This document shows positions 1-7,878 of a DNA stretch of 64,000 nt, piece by piece. Made by a program: the position numbers and the translations under genes. Positions within the stretch are counted from its first letter, which is position 1; each line of letters begins with the position of its first letter. A model generated the notes under the pieces. The model did not search any database and was not told where the DNA came from. It saw only the letters and a list, made by a program, of their open reading frames with translations. This DNA comes from Nitrospirota bacterium (GTDB lineage: Bacteria; Nitrospirota; Thermodesulfovibrionia; Thermodesulfovibrionales; Dissulfurispiraceae), in NCBI GenBank assembly GCA_040752355.1, contig JBFMHE010000004.1, forward strand, positions 120,304 through 184,303, written 5' to 3'.

Positions 1-1999
1 CCTCTTTGCAGGCATGGGCGGCCATTTCGAGGCCGACGGCAGCCTCTCCCTCATAGGTGATGCGGTCCCGTATTCCCAGCAGCGATGCTGCTGCATCGAA
101 GAGCCGTCCCGCGCTCGAGGTGAGCGGCGTATTGATCCTGTTCCTGATCATCGTCATGACGAGGTCGCGCTCCCTGCGGTCGAAGCGCTCCGCGAAGGAA
201 GGAAGCGCTGCCAGGGCGTCCTCGCCGAAGGTCTCGTACAGATAGGCAGCCGCGCAGCGCCACGGCTCTCTCGCCGCGCGGTCGCCGCCGGGGAGCGGAA
301 CATACCCGAGATGGGCCACCCGCTCGAACGACGCCCTGTCGGCGCGCAGCACCTCACCGCCCCATACAGCGCCGTCGTCGCCGTATCCGGCGCCGTCGAA
401 GGCGATGCCGATGACCGCACCGGTCAGGCCGTGCTCGGCCATGCAGGCCGCGATATGCGCGTGATGGTGCTGCACCGCGGTCCGCTGCCCGGACGGAATG
501 CCGTGCTGCTCGGCATACGCGAGGGCGAGTTTCGTACTGAAATAATCGGGGTGGAGGTCATGGGCGATCACAGCGGGCTCGACCCTGAAGGTGTTCTTCA
601 GGTTCTTCAGCGTTTCCCTGAAAAAACCCTGGGCCGCGTAGTGCTCGAGATCGCCGATATGCTGGCTGACGATCGCCTTCGTGCCCTTCGTCAGGCAGAA
701 GGTATTCTTGAGATCGGCGCCGCAGGCGAGCACCTCTGCTCCGCACTCCTCACCGATCTCGATCGTCTCGGGCACAAAGCCGCGAGCCCTCCGTACTATG
801 GTAATTTCAGGAGCTGACTGCTGATTGCCGACTGCTGACTGCTGCCTTAGCACGTGCACTATCGAATCATCCACCCTCATATAAATATCCCGGTTGTGCA
901 GAAGAAAAGCGTCGGCCAGGGGTGAGAGCTTTTCGAGCGCCTCCTCGTTGGTGATCACGATAGGCTCTTCCGTCCTGTTGCCGCTCGTCATGACGAGCGC
1001 GGTAAGAGGACTCCCTGATGACGGAGGATCGAGGAAAAGCAGGCAGTGGAGCGGCGTGTACGGAAGCATGACGCCGAGGCTGTCGTTCCCCGGGGCCACC
1101 GGGGCCGCAAGGGGCGAGGGGAGGCGTTTCCGGAGCAGCACTATCGGCCGTATCCTGCTCTCGAGAAGCCGCCGCTCCTCATCCGAAAGGAAGCACACCA
1201 TCCCGGCTGCCGCGGCATCGGGAACCATCAGGGCGAAGGGTTTGTTCGACTTTCTCTTCCGCTCCCGCAATCTCCCCACCGCCCCTTCGTTCGTCGCATC
1301 GCAGCAGAGATGGAAACCGCCGAGCCCTTTGACAGCGACAATGGCCCCCTGCTTCAGCAGTTCCACGACAGCCTGTATCGGGTCCTCCGCTGAGGAACGA
1401 GCGCCATGAGCTATGAGCTCTACGTTCGGTCCGCATGCGGGGCAGGCGTTCGGCTGGGCATGGAAGCGGCGGTCTCCGGGGTCGTGGTATTCACGGGCGC
1501 ATGCAGCACAGAGAGGGAATGCCGCCATGGTCGTCTTCGCCCGGTCATAGGGGATATCGCGCACGATCGAATAGCGCGGCCCGCAACTGGTGCAGTTGAT
1601 GAAGGGATAACGGTAGCGCCGGTCATGCGGGTCCTGCAGCTCTTTCAGACAATCGGGGCATACCGCGATATCCGGCGATATCAGGGTAAAGCTCCCTTCT
1701 TCGGCATGGCTCTCCCGTATCGAAAAATCGCGGTAACGGCCTCCGCCGGCGAGGCGTTCTACGGAGAGGGTATCGATGCGCGACAGCGGCGGCGGTGCGG
1801 TACGGAGCTCATGCACGAATGCCTCGATCGCCTCTTCACCGCGCGAGCCCGCGGCATCGTCGCTCTCGACCTCGATGAGCACTCCCCGGGTAACGTTCCG
1901 GCAGAATCCTTTGAGGCGGTGCTTGAGGGCGAGATGGTAGACAAAAGGACGGAATCCGACGCCCTGAACGACTCCGGTCACCTGGACGATCGCTCTCAC
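1..1999 (-). CDS. hypF: HypF carbamoyltransferase, C-terminus cut by window edge
   Basis: HypF makes the cyanide ligands of NiFe-hydrogenase by turning carbamoyl phosphate into a thiocarbamate on HypE. The translated frame shows an N-terminal acylphosphatase domain (VQGVGFRPFVY at residues 11-21), four zinc-finger pairs (CPDC 114, CTSC 136, CAAC 164, CPAC 186), then the YrdC-like and Kae1-like domains, the latter with the HHHAH metal motif. The GTG start at 1999 overlaps the hypB stop by four bases, so the genes are probably translationally coupled. About 666 codons are present; relatives have about 750-770, so roughly 90 are missing at the left edge. The frame carries an unusual in-frame insertion near residues 385-396 (RQQSAVGNQQSA) coded by a simple repeat. 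Confidence 0.95.
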   Translation of the reverse strand, partial: MRAIVQVTGVVQGVGFRPFVYHLALKHRLKGFCRNVTRGVLIEVESDDAAGSRGEEAIEAFVHELRTAPPPLSRIDTLSVERLAGGGRYRDFSIRESHAEEGSFTLISPDIAVCPDCLKELQDPHDRRYRYPFINCTSCGPRYSIVRDIPYDRAKTTMAAFPLCAACAREYHDPGDRRFHAQPNACPACGPNVELIAHGARSSAEDPIQAVVELLKQGAIVAVKGLGGFHLCCDATNEGAVGRLRERKRKSNKPFALMVPDAAAAGMVCFLSDEERRLLESRIRPIVLLRKRLPSPLAAPVAPGNDSLGVMLPYTPLHCLLFLDPPSSGSPLTALVMTSGNRTEEPIVITNEEALEKLSPLADAFLLHNRDIYMRVDDSIVHVLRQQSAVGNQQSAPEITIVRRARGFVPETIEIGEECGAEVLACGADLKNTFCLTKGTKAIVSQHIGDLEHYAAQGFFRETLKNLKNTFRVEPAVIAHDLHPDYFSTKLALAYAEQHGIPSGQRTAVQHHHAHIAACMAEHGLTGAVIGIAFDGAGYGDDGAVWGGEVLRADRASFERVAHLGYVPLPGGDRAAREPWRCAAAYLYETFGEDALAALPSFAERFDRRERDLVMTMIRNRINTPLTSSAGRLFDAAASLLGIRDRITYEGEAAVGLEMAAHACKE
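812..846. repeat. CAGCAGTCAG-type repeat tract inside hypF
   Basis: On the minus strand the tract is built from CAGCAGTCAG and TCGGCAATC units. It looks like an intergenic simple repeat but lies in frame inside hypF, between the HNRDIYMRVDDSIVHVL segment and the VRRARGFVPE segment that are normally separated by only a few residues. It adds about ten Gln/Ser/Ala-rich residues without breaking the frame. Confidence 0.75.
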
Positions 2000-2649
2000 C
2001 CTGCTGCTTTTTCCGCGAGAAAGTCGCTCCATTCCCTGATGCCGGCGCCGTCCGTACAGGACGTTTTAAATATCTTCAGGTGATGATTTATCGAAAGCGC
2101 GTTCTCTTCCGCCCGCCGGAGGTCGAAGTTGGTATAGGGAGCGAGGTCGATCTTATTGATGATGAGCACCCTCGCGGCATGGAAGAGCGCGGGATACTTG
2201 AGCGGCTTGTCGTCGCCTTCGGTGACGCTCATGACAGCCACCTTCATGTCCTCGCCGAGGTCGTACTCGGCCGGGCAGACCATGTTGCCGACATTTTCGA
2301 GAATGAGGAGCCGCACCGCGCCCTGTTCGAAGAGCCAGGGCAGGGTATGGTGGATCATATGGGCGTCGAGATGGCAGGCCTTGCCGGTGGTGATCTGCTT
2401 TACCGGTATGTTATAGCGAAGGAGACGCTGCGCATCGAGGTCGGTCTGGAGGTCCCCTTCGATCACCGCCAGCCCGAAGCGTTCGCGCAGGCGCTCGACC
2501 GTGCGCTCGATGAGAGTGGTCTTCCCCGACCCCGGCGAGCTCACCATATTGATCGTATAGATGCCCCGCTCTTTGAGGGCCTTCCGGTTCTCCTGCGCCA
2601 GGGCATCGTTCCTGCCGAGTATCTTCTCGTCTATCGTAATATCATGCAT
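1996..2649 (-). CDS. hypB: HypB GTPase, nickel insertion
   Basis: HypB is the GTPase that, with HypA, delivers nickel to the hydrogenase large subunit. The 217-residue product has a P-loop (SSPGSGKTT), the ENVGNMVCPAEYDLGE switch segment, the metal-site CH pair in GKACHLDAH, and a NKIDL guanine-specificity motif. There is no N-terminal His-rich nickel store. An upstream in-frame ATG exists at 2688, but ATG 2649 (MHDITIDEKI) overlaps the end of hypA by eight bases and gives the usual HypB N-terminus, so I chose it. It is the middle gene of a hypABF run; the hydrogenase itself is outside the window. Confidence 0.95.
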   Translation of the reverse strand: MHDITIDEKILGRNDALAQENRKALKERGIYTINMVSSPGSGKTTLIERTVERLRERFGLAVIEGDLQTDLDAQRLLRYNIPVKQITTGKACHLDAHMIHHTLPWLFEQGAVRLLILENVGNMVCPAEYDLGEDMKVAVMSVTEGDDKPLKYPALFHAARVLIINKIDLAPYTNFDLRRAEENALSINHHLKIFKTSCTDGAGIREWSDFLAEKAAG

Positions 2650-2995
2650 CGAACTGCTCTCCCTCCATGGATATGATATCGAGCTCATGCCCGGCGACGT
2701 GGTCGATGGAGAGGCTGCTGCATGCAGGACACCGCGAAAGATACCCTTCGATGCGAAATTCCCTCCCGCACTCCCTGCATCTGCCGGTAAGCGGGACCTC
2801 CTCGATCTCGAGGACCGCGCCGTCCAGCGGGGTATCCTTGATCGAGGCCTCGAAGCAGAACCGCAGCGACTCGGGCTCGACAGCGGACATCTCCCCTATT
2901 CTCACCCGCACCTGCCTGAGGCGTTCAACCCCATGCCGCGCCATATGCTCTTTCACAATATCGAGCATGCTCAGCGTTATCGACATTTCATGCAT
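2642..2995 (-). CDS. hypA: HypA nickel metallochaperone
   Basis: The 117-residue protein starts MHEMSI, whose first residues bind nickel, and has two zinc-binding CxxC pairs (CREC and CPAC) near residues 73 and 89. Length and motif order match HypA. It is the first gene of the hypABF operon and reads away from the tRNA-Sec gene on the other strand. No hydrogenase structural gene is visible here. Confidence 0.95.
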   Translation of the reverse strand: MHEMSITLSMLDIVKEHMARHGVERLRQVRVRIGEMSAVEPESLRFCFEASIKDTPLDGAVLEIEEVPLTGRCRECGREFRIEGYLSRCPACSSLSIDHVAGHELDIISMEGEQFDA

Positions 2996-3187
2996 CGCCC
3001 GTCTGCTCCGTGTCGTTGCCAGTACTATTTTTTAGTATAGCATAGGCGCCGCCCGCAGCCTTTGCGCTCCGCTGAACCGATCAGGCGCAGCTCCCGGGCT
3101 CAGCTGTTTTTGACTCGTGCGGACCCTTCGTGATACTATACATTTGAATCTTTTGAATCTTTCCGCTCAATCAACATCCTTGCAACT

Positions 3188-3285
3188 GGGAGTGCATAGG
3201 GTTCTGGTGTCCCTCCTGGACTTCAAATCCAGTGTTGCCGGCCACAATCCGGCAGGGTGGGTTCGATTCCCACACGCTCCCGCCA
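3188..3285 (+). tRNA. selC: tRNA-Sec (anticodon TCA), CCA encoded
   Basis: This is the selenocysteine tRNA. The anticodon arm CCTGGA-cTTCAaa-TCCAG carries TCA. The D arm is long (AGGG paired with CCCT around TTCTGGTGT), and a long variable arm pairs TGCCGG with CCGGCA. The T arm is GTGGG-ttcgatt-CCCAC, and the acceptor GGGAGTG pairs with CGCTCCC, then G and encoded CCA. The genome therefore should decode UGA as selenocysteine. The 3' end is also the boundary of a small insertion (see 3286-4581). Confidence 0.95.
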
Positions 3286-3352
3286 CTCCTGCCTTATAAT
3301 TCAAGTGGTTCATTAATTTCAACTCTATGTCCCGGATATGTCCAGGGGGTTG

Positions 3353-3598
3353 TTCAATCGTCAACTGCCCTATCTTGGCGTGCAAGGCCTTAACGTCGGG
3401 GCCGATCTCGTCCTTCTTGCCATTGGCAAACACTTCCTCTGCTTGCTCCAGCATCTGCTTCTTCCATTCCGTGATCTGATTCGGATGCACATCAAACCGC
3501 TGGGCCAACTCCGAAAGGGTTTGTTCCCCTTTGAGTGCTTCCAGCGCTACTTTTGCTTTGAATCCTGCTCCGTGATTCCTTCTCGGTCTTCTTGCCAT
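3353..3598 (-). pseudogene. IS3-family transposase OrfA, 3'-truncated
   Basis: The first 82 residues ([20 protein letters not shown] onward) are a typical IS3-family OrfA helix-turn-helix protein, including the [15 protein letters not shown] recognition region. Homology stops at KIGQLTIE, where the usual ENDFLE leucine-zipper continuation is replaced by unrelated codons that read on toward the tRNA. No OrfB (DDE domain) is present. A plausible left inverted repeat lies upstream at 3640-3673; no right end is visible, so the copy is dead. Confidence 0.85.
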
Positions 3599-3639
3599 TG
3601 TCGCTGCTCCTTTTAGTCCTCTTATTGTAGAGCAGCTTT

Positions 3640-3673
3640 ATCACTTATGTCCCTGTCTAATTTTTCCAGACCA
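3640..3673 (-). repeat. Probable left terminal inverted repeat of the IS3-family remnant
   Basis: On the minus strand this reads TGGTCTGGAAAAATTAGACA followed by GGGACATAAGTGA, located about 40 bp before the OrfA start. Both the distance and the TGG start fit an IS3-family terminal repeat. No inverted partner was found on the other side. Confidence 0.6.
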
Positions 3674-3727
3674 GCTCTGAGCGCCAGAAGTTGAGGAAAC
3701 GACCTCAGAAAGCAGCTGCATAAAACC

Positions 3728-3769
3728 GGACATTTCTATTTTGGTAAAAATAGGACATTTCTATTTTGG
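3728..3769. repeat. Two 17-bp direct repeats upstream of the toxin-antitoxin pair
   Basis: GGACATTTCTATTTTGG occurs at 3728-3744 and 3753-3769, 25 bp apart. The stretch is much more AT-rich than its surroundings. It could be extra repressor sites for the adjacent promoter or leftover REP-type sequence. Confidence 0.6.
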
Positions 3770-3793
3770 CTTGACACGGCAGAAAGATTTATG

Positions 3794-3823
3794 TTGAAAT
3801 ACATAGAATACTATGTATATAAT
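3794..3823 (+). promoter_or_regulatory. Promoter with embedded operator for the yefM/relE-like pair
   Basis: TTGAAA (3794-3799), an 18-bp spacer, and a perfect TATAAT (3818-3823). The spacer is almost filled by the perfect inverted repeat ATACATAG-AATA-CTATGTAT (3799-3818), the expected position for autorepression by an antitoxin/toxin complex. Start codon follows at 3850. Confidence 0.7.
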
Positions 3824-3849
3824 TACGTATCAATAGTGAGAGGTGCTGC

Positions 3850-4131
3850 ATGTTGGTTGAAACGGAAAAAATGATCCCGGTAACAAAATTGCAGAAAGAG
3901 CTTACCCGGAAGCTCAGGGAAGTATCCGAGACAGGCGAGCCTCTCTATGTGCTCAGGAACAATGAAATGGCGGCAGTGATACTCTCTGCTGAGGAATACG
4001 AAATGCTGAAGCAGGCAGAGGAGATTCTTGAGCACTTTGAGATCGCCGAAACGGTTGAAAAGAGGTTGAAGGGTCATGATCGGTCTAAGAATATCCCTTG
4101 GGAGAAGCTGAAGAAGAGGCATGGCGCATAG
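3850..4131 (+). CDS. Phd/YefM-family antitoxin
   Basis: The 93-residue protein has the Phd/YefM fold signature: MIPVTKLQKELTRKLREV, then GEPLYVLRNNEMAAVILSAEEYEML, followed by a charged C-terminal tail that would wrap the toxin. GAGG sits eight bases before ATG 3850; ATG 3871 is an alternative start. It overlaps the next gene by 11 bases. The palindrome in its promoter suggests autoregulation. It lies inside the insertion at selC, so the pair may stabilise that insertion. Confidence 0.88.
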   Translation: MLVETEKMIPVTKLQKELTRKLREVSETGEPLYVLRNNEMAAVILSAEEYEMLKQAEEILEHFEIAETVEKRLKGHDRSKNIPWEKLKKRHGA

Positions 4132-4459
4132 GATTGAATTCATCCCCGATGCTGCAGAAGACTTCAATTCCCTCGATAAATCGATAAAAAAAGAAGCGAC
4201 GAAAAAGATCGACGCTCTTTCGGAAAACCCTTTTTTAGGCGCCCCGCTCGGAAACAAATTCGGAATAAACCTGACAGGGCTTTACAAGCTCTACTTTGCG
4301 AGAAAGAAATATCGCATCGTCTACCGGCTGTTTGGTGAGCAGATAGAAGTGATCGAGATAGTCGGTATCGGCAAACGTGATAAGAAAGAGATATACAGGC
4401 TTGTTGCAAAACGATTGAAGAAATTATGCAAAACGGGAAGTGGTGGATGCTTTCCGTGA
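4121..4459 (+). CDS. RelE/ParE-superfamily toxin
   Basis: This 112-residue protein begins AHRIEFIPDAAEDFNSLDKS and contains YRIVYRLFGEQIEVIEIVGI followed by GKRDKKEIYR, the core beta-sheet and C-terminal Arg/Tyr segment typical of RelE-type ribosome-dependent mRNA interferases. It is coded directly downstream of, and overlapping, a YefM-type antitoxin. The last dozen residues (KLCKTGSGGCFP) are beyond the usual end and may be read-through into element DNA after a lost stop codon. Whether it is active cannot be judged from sequence. Confidence 0.85.
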   Translation: MAHRIEFIPDAAEDFNSLDKSIKKEATKKIDALSENPFLGAPLGNKFGINLTGLYKLYFARKKYRIVYRLFGEQIEVIEIVGIGKRDKKEIYRLVAKRLKKLCKTGSGGCFP

Positions 4460-4553
4460 GGTCCAGGAGCGGGAAAACAAGGTGGTGGAACTGAAGACCG
4501 CCACCAAACAGCCGCCACGGTGCCGGCAAACCCAATGCTGGAGCCAGCTTCCA

Positions 4554-4581
4554 TGGGTTCGATTCCCACACGCTCCCGCCA
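4554..4581 (+). repeat. att-like copy of the tRNA-Sec 3' end
   Basis: Exact 28-bp repeat of selC positions 3258-3285, covering the T arm, the 3' acceptor strand and CCA. The upstream bases do not rebuild a full tRNA, so it is a partial copy and not a second gene. A TGCCGGC string at 4520-4526 recalls the variable arm, but the intervening sequence does not fold like one. Confidence 0.8.
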
Positions 4582-4958
4582 TGACTCCTTTTTAATTCAA
4601 TAGCTTTATCGTCTTCCCCCTCTGAATCGGTGAGCATCGCATATCCTCCTTGATGTCCATTGATAATACTGGATATTCTTGTTCTATTCCGATCAGAAGT
4701 GTAAGCTTTTCCGACAGAGTGTCGAAAAACCTTGCACTTCTGGCAGGTCTGAAACATTTAGTACCAATAACTTATATATGTGGACCAAAATTTGCTTGCT
4801 ATTGAGGGACAGCATAATTTTTCTCTGGACGGCGGGACGCCGTATGAGGCATACTGGAAGGTGCCCCGGCAAGGGGTGCAGAAGGGGGCATGATGACCGG
4901 TGGTTTCCACCTTGAGTCAGCCGACAGACCATCCAATCATTGGGGGACCACCTCTCGA
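4582..4958. other. Intergenic, no gene seen; 49-nt imperfect palindrome
   Basis: No convincing coding frame on either strand. The main structure is an imperfect palindrome at 4694-4742 with perfect 8-bp ends (CAGAAGTG and CACTTCTG), inner AAG/CTT and CGAC/GTCG pairings and an AGAG tip. It is not followed by a T-run on either strand, so a terminator role is weak. GGGGGA at 4942-4947 is the likely ribosome-binding site of the next gene. Confidence 0.6.
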
Positions 4959-5639
4959 ATGAAGCGCATACTGATTGTCGACGGCGAGCCGCTGATTCGT
5001 TACTCTCTGGAGAAGCTCCTCAAAAACTACAACGTAGAGGTCAAGGCCGCAAAGAACGGCGCGGAGGCGCTCGTCGAGATCAACGCATGCTTTTACGATA
5101 TCTGCTTTCTCGATCTCTGGCTCCCCGACAGCTACGGCATCGACATCCTCAAGCGCATAAAAGAGACGTACCCGATGAGCAAGGTCATGGTCATGTCGAG
5201 CTCCCCGATCAGCGAGGAGACGAGGGACATCCTCGACAAGGAGGCGTACGTCTTCATAGCAAAGCCCTTCGATCTCCCCCGCATACGGTCGCTCGTCAAG
5301 CAGCTCTTGGAGGAATGCGAACAGCAGCGCGCCGAGGTGGATGATGGGGACAAGACCTTCATGGAGCGGCGGCGCTTCGAGCGGAGGCCCTTTGCCAGGA
5401 GCATCACCTACTCCGTCAGCAGCTTCGATGTCCTCAAGCCCAAGATGGTCGACCTCGATGCAGAGATCGTCGATATCAGCGCCGCCGGCATGGGGATACG
5501 GACAGACTATCCCCTCGACCCCGGCAGCGTAATCCGCTTCCCCGTTATCGGTGACGGCATCAACAGCATTGCAGGCGTAGTCAAGAATACGGTCGCGCTC
5601 GACCGCGACCTGTATCGGGCCGGCATCGAGTTCGTCTAA
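4959..5639 (+). CDS. Response regulator with PilZ (c-di-GMP-binding) output domain
   Basis: Residues 1-120 are a receiver domain: phospho-acceptor Asp in FLDLWLP, Ser in VMSSS, and the invariant Lys in AKPF. The acidic pair is VDGE, so one of the two usual acidic residues is Gly. Residues about 138-226 form a PilZ domain with the ligand-binding RRFERRP and DISAAGMG motifs. A phosphorylation signal would thus be combined with cyclic-di-GMP binding, in the cytoplasm. ATG 4959 gives a standard receiver N-terminus; an in-frame ATG at 4890 has a good AGGGGG site but adds 23 non-homologous residues. No kinase is adjacent. Confidence 0.88.
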   Translation: MKRILIVDGEPLIRYSLEKLLKNYNVEVKAAKNGAEALVEINACFYDICFLDLWLPDSYGIDILKRIKETYPMSKVMVMSSSPISEETRDILDKEAYVFIAKPFDLPRIRSLVKQLLEECEQQRAEVDDGDKTFMERRRFERRPFARSITYSVSSFDVLKPKMVDLDAEIVDISAAGMGIRTDYPLDPGSVIRFPVIGDGINSIAGVVKNTVALDRDLYRAGIEFV

Positions 5640-5660
5640 CCTCTCCCCTTCACGCCGCCG

Positions 5661-7772
5661 TCAGCGCCGTACGCCGAGGATGCCGTCCACCTGGGAGATT
5701 TTATTGACCAGCGCGGTCACCTGGGAGCGGCTCTTCACCTCGAGGGTGAACTCGAGGAGCGCCCGCTTGTCATGGGTCGCCGTCGCCTTCAGCTGGTTGA
5801 TGTTCATATCGGCGGCCGATATGAGGGCGGTGAGATTCGCGAGTATGCCCGGCTTGTCCATGCTCTCGACATAGATCTTCACCAATGAGGTGAAGTCGCC
5901 GTTCTGGCTCCATTCCACCTCTATCAGCCGTTCGTGGTCGGATGCCAGCCGCTCGAGATTGGGGCATTCCCGGCGGTGGATGGTGACGCCCTTGCCCTTG
6001 GTGATGAATCCCGCGATCTTGTCGCCGGGGACCGGAAAACAGCACTTGGCGATATGGTACATCACGTTATCGATCCCGGTGATGCTGATGACGCTCCTGC
6101 CGTCCTTGTGCTGTTTCGCCACTTTGGGAGGCGCCGCCTCTTCCGCTTTTTCAGGCCCGAACTTGTTCACCACCTGATGGGCCGAGATCTTGCCGTACCC
6201 GATCGAGACATGCAGGTCCTCGAGTGAGACGAGGCTCATCGTCTTCAGGATCTCGTCCATCTTCTCCGACTTCAGGGTGGCCAGGGGCAGGCCGTGGCGC
6301 CGCATCTCGTCTTCCAGGAGCTTTGTCCCCAGCTCGATGCTCTTTTTGCGCTCCTCGGTCTTGATCCACTGCTTGATCCTGCTCTTGGCCCGCTGCGTGA
6401 CCACGAACTTCAGCCAGTCCTTGCTCGGGCCGTGCGCGGGCGAGGTAATGACCTCGACGACGTCGCCGCTGTTCAGTTTATACCTGAGCGGGACGATCTT
6501 CCCGTTGACCTTCGCACCGATGCACTTATGCCCCACCTGGGTATGGATGCTGTAGGCGAAGTCGATGGGCGTCGAATCGACCGGGAGCTCCTTGATATCC
6601 CCTTTGGGAGTAAAGACGTAAACGGTATCGGGGACGACCTCTCCCTTTACCGCCTCGAGGAACTCCTTCGCATCGGAGATGTCCTTGACCAGCTCCCTGA
6701 GCCATGCGATGAACCGGGCGTTCTTCTTGTCGATGCTGTCCTTTTCCTTATACCGCCAATGGGCGGCGATGCCCTCTTCGGCGATTTCGTTCATGTCCGC
6801 TGTCCGTATCTGGAACTCGACACGGTCGCCGCCCGGCCCCACCACCGTGGTATGGAGCGACTGGTACATGTTCGACTTGGGGAGGCTGATGAAGTCCTTG
6901 AACCTGCCGGGGACCAGCGGCCAGAGGGAATGGAGGATGCCGAGGATGTCGTAGCAGTGGCCGGTCGTATCCGTAATGATTCGCAGGCCGATGACGTCGT
7001 GCACCTGCTCGAAGGTGATCTTCTGCTTGCCCATCTTCTGGTAGATGCCGTAGTAGTGCTTCGCCCTTCCCTTGATCTTGGCCGGGATCCCCGCGGCGTC
7101 GAGCTTCTCGAGGATGATCTTCTTGATCTCGGTAATGTACTTCTCCTGCTCCTCCTTGCGCTTCTTCACCTTCTGCTGGAGGTCGGCAAAGAGATCGGGC
7201 ATGAGGATCTTGAAGCTCAGGTCCTCGAACTCGGTCCTCAGCCATCCCATGCCGAGCCGGTTTGCGAGGGGGGCGTAGATCTCGAGGGTCTCCTTGGCGA
7301 CGCGGCGCTGCTTCATTTCGGGGAGGTGCTCGAGGGTCCGCATATTGTGCAGCCGGTCGGCGAACTTGATCAGGATGACCCGCACGTCTTTCGACATGGC
7401 GAGGAGCATCTTCCTGAAGTTCTCCGCCTGGGCGTCCTCCTTGGTCTGGAACTCCACCTTGGCGAGCTTCGTAAGGGCATCGACGAGGAAGGCTATCTCG
7501 GTGCCGAACATGTCCCGGATGTCCTCCGTTGAGGTCCCGGTGTCCTCGACCGTGTCATGGAGAAAGCCGGCGGCGATCGTCGCGGTATCGAGCTTCATAT
7601 CGGCGAGGATATCGGCCACGGCGAGCGGATGGTTTATGTACGGCGATCCCTCCACCCTCTTCTGGCTGCAGTGCGCCTCCCGGGAGAAGATGTACGCCTT
7701 TTTCAGGAGCTCGACATCCGCTTTCGGGTTGTAGGCAACGATCTTCTGCAGCACCGTAGCGAAGGTAATCAT
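5661..7772 (-). CDS. rel: Bifunctional (p)ppGpp synthetase/hydrolase (Rel/SpoT)
   Basis: The 703-residue protein has all Rel domains in order: HD hydrolase (HPLAVADIL, FLHDTVEDT near residue 75), synthetase (VHDVIGLRIIT, GRFKDFISLPKSNMYQSLHT near 290), TGS (VYVFTPKGDIKELP), and a C-terminal ACT domain. The RFKD (RxKD) motif in the synthetase domain is the signature of bifunctional rather than synthesis-only enzymes. Both active sites look intact, so it should make and degrade the stringent-response alarmone. It reads divergently from murA. Confidence 0.96.
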   Translation of the reverse strand: MITFATVLQKIVAYNPKADVELLKKAYIFSREAHCSQKRVEGSPYINHPLAVADILADMKLDTATIAAGFLHDTVEDTGTSTEDIRDMFGTEIAFLVDALTKLAKVEFQTKEDAQAENFRKMLLAMSKDVRVILIKFADRLHNMRTLEHLPEMKQRRVAKETLEIYAPLANRLGMGWLRTEFEDLSFKILMPDLFADLQQKVKKRKEEQEKYITEIKKIILEKLDAAGIPAKIKGRAKHYYGIYQKMGKQKITFEQVHDVIGLRIITDTTGHCYDILGILHSLWPLVPGRFKDFISLPKSNMYQSLHTTVVGPGGDRVEFQIRTADMNEIAEEGIAAHWRYKEKDSIDKKNARFIAWLRELVKDISDAKEFLEAVKGEVVPDTVYVFTPKGDIKELPVDSTPIDFAYSIHTQVGHKCIGAKVNGKIVPLRYKLNSGDVVEVITSPAHGPSKDWLKFVVTQRAKSRIKQWIKTEERKKSIELGTKLLEDEMRRHGLPLATLKSEKMDEILKTMSLVSLEDLHVSIGYGKISAHQVVNKFGPEKAEEAAPPKVAKQHKDGRSVISITGIDNVMYHIAKCCFPVPGDKIAGFITKGKGVTIHRRECPNLERLASDHERLIEVEWSQNGDFTSLVKIYVESMDKPGILANLTALISAADMNINQLKATATHDKRALLEFTLEVKSRSQVTALVNKISQVDGILGVRR

Positions 7773-7878
7773 ACCTGATTATAACTCTTCCTCATTACGT
7801 TAAGCCATTGTGCTAAGATAAGAGGGCCTTGGGCGGAACGTATCCAGGATTTCGACTAGAGAACGCAGGATTTGAGCT

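Larger units (their letters stand above)
3286..4581. mobile_element. Insertion at the selC 3' end, toxin-antitoxin cargo, no integrase
   Basis: The last 28 bases of tRNA-Sec (3258-3285) recur exactly at 4554-4581, and the flanking sequence after each copy is similar too (CTCCT followed by TAATTCAA). This is the footprint left when an element integrates into a tRNA 3' end. The 1296 bp between the copies hold a truncated IS3-family orfA and a YefM/RelE-like pair, but no integrase. Either the integrase was deleted, or the element was mobilised in trans. A partial tandem duplication later invaded by other DNA would look similar. Confidence 0.65.

Noticed and set aside
14..817. 267-codon plus-strand open frame at the left edge
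   Set aside because: It is antisense to hypF, whose frame carries recognisable domains and motifs throughout.
3286..3352. Continuation of the OrfA frame into the tRNA
   Set aside because: Codons after KIGQLTIE have no family similarity and cross tRNA-Sec; they are accidental read-through.
4520..4581. Second tRNA-Sec gene
   Set aside because: Only the T arm, acceptor 3' strand and CCA are present; no anticodon arm with TCA precedes them.
6294..7532. 412-codon plus-strand frame
   Set aside because: Shadow of rel in high-GC DNA; the minus-strand product has all Rel domains.
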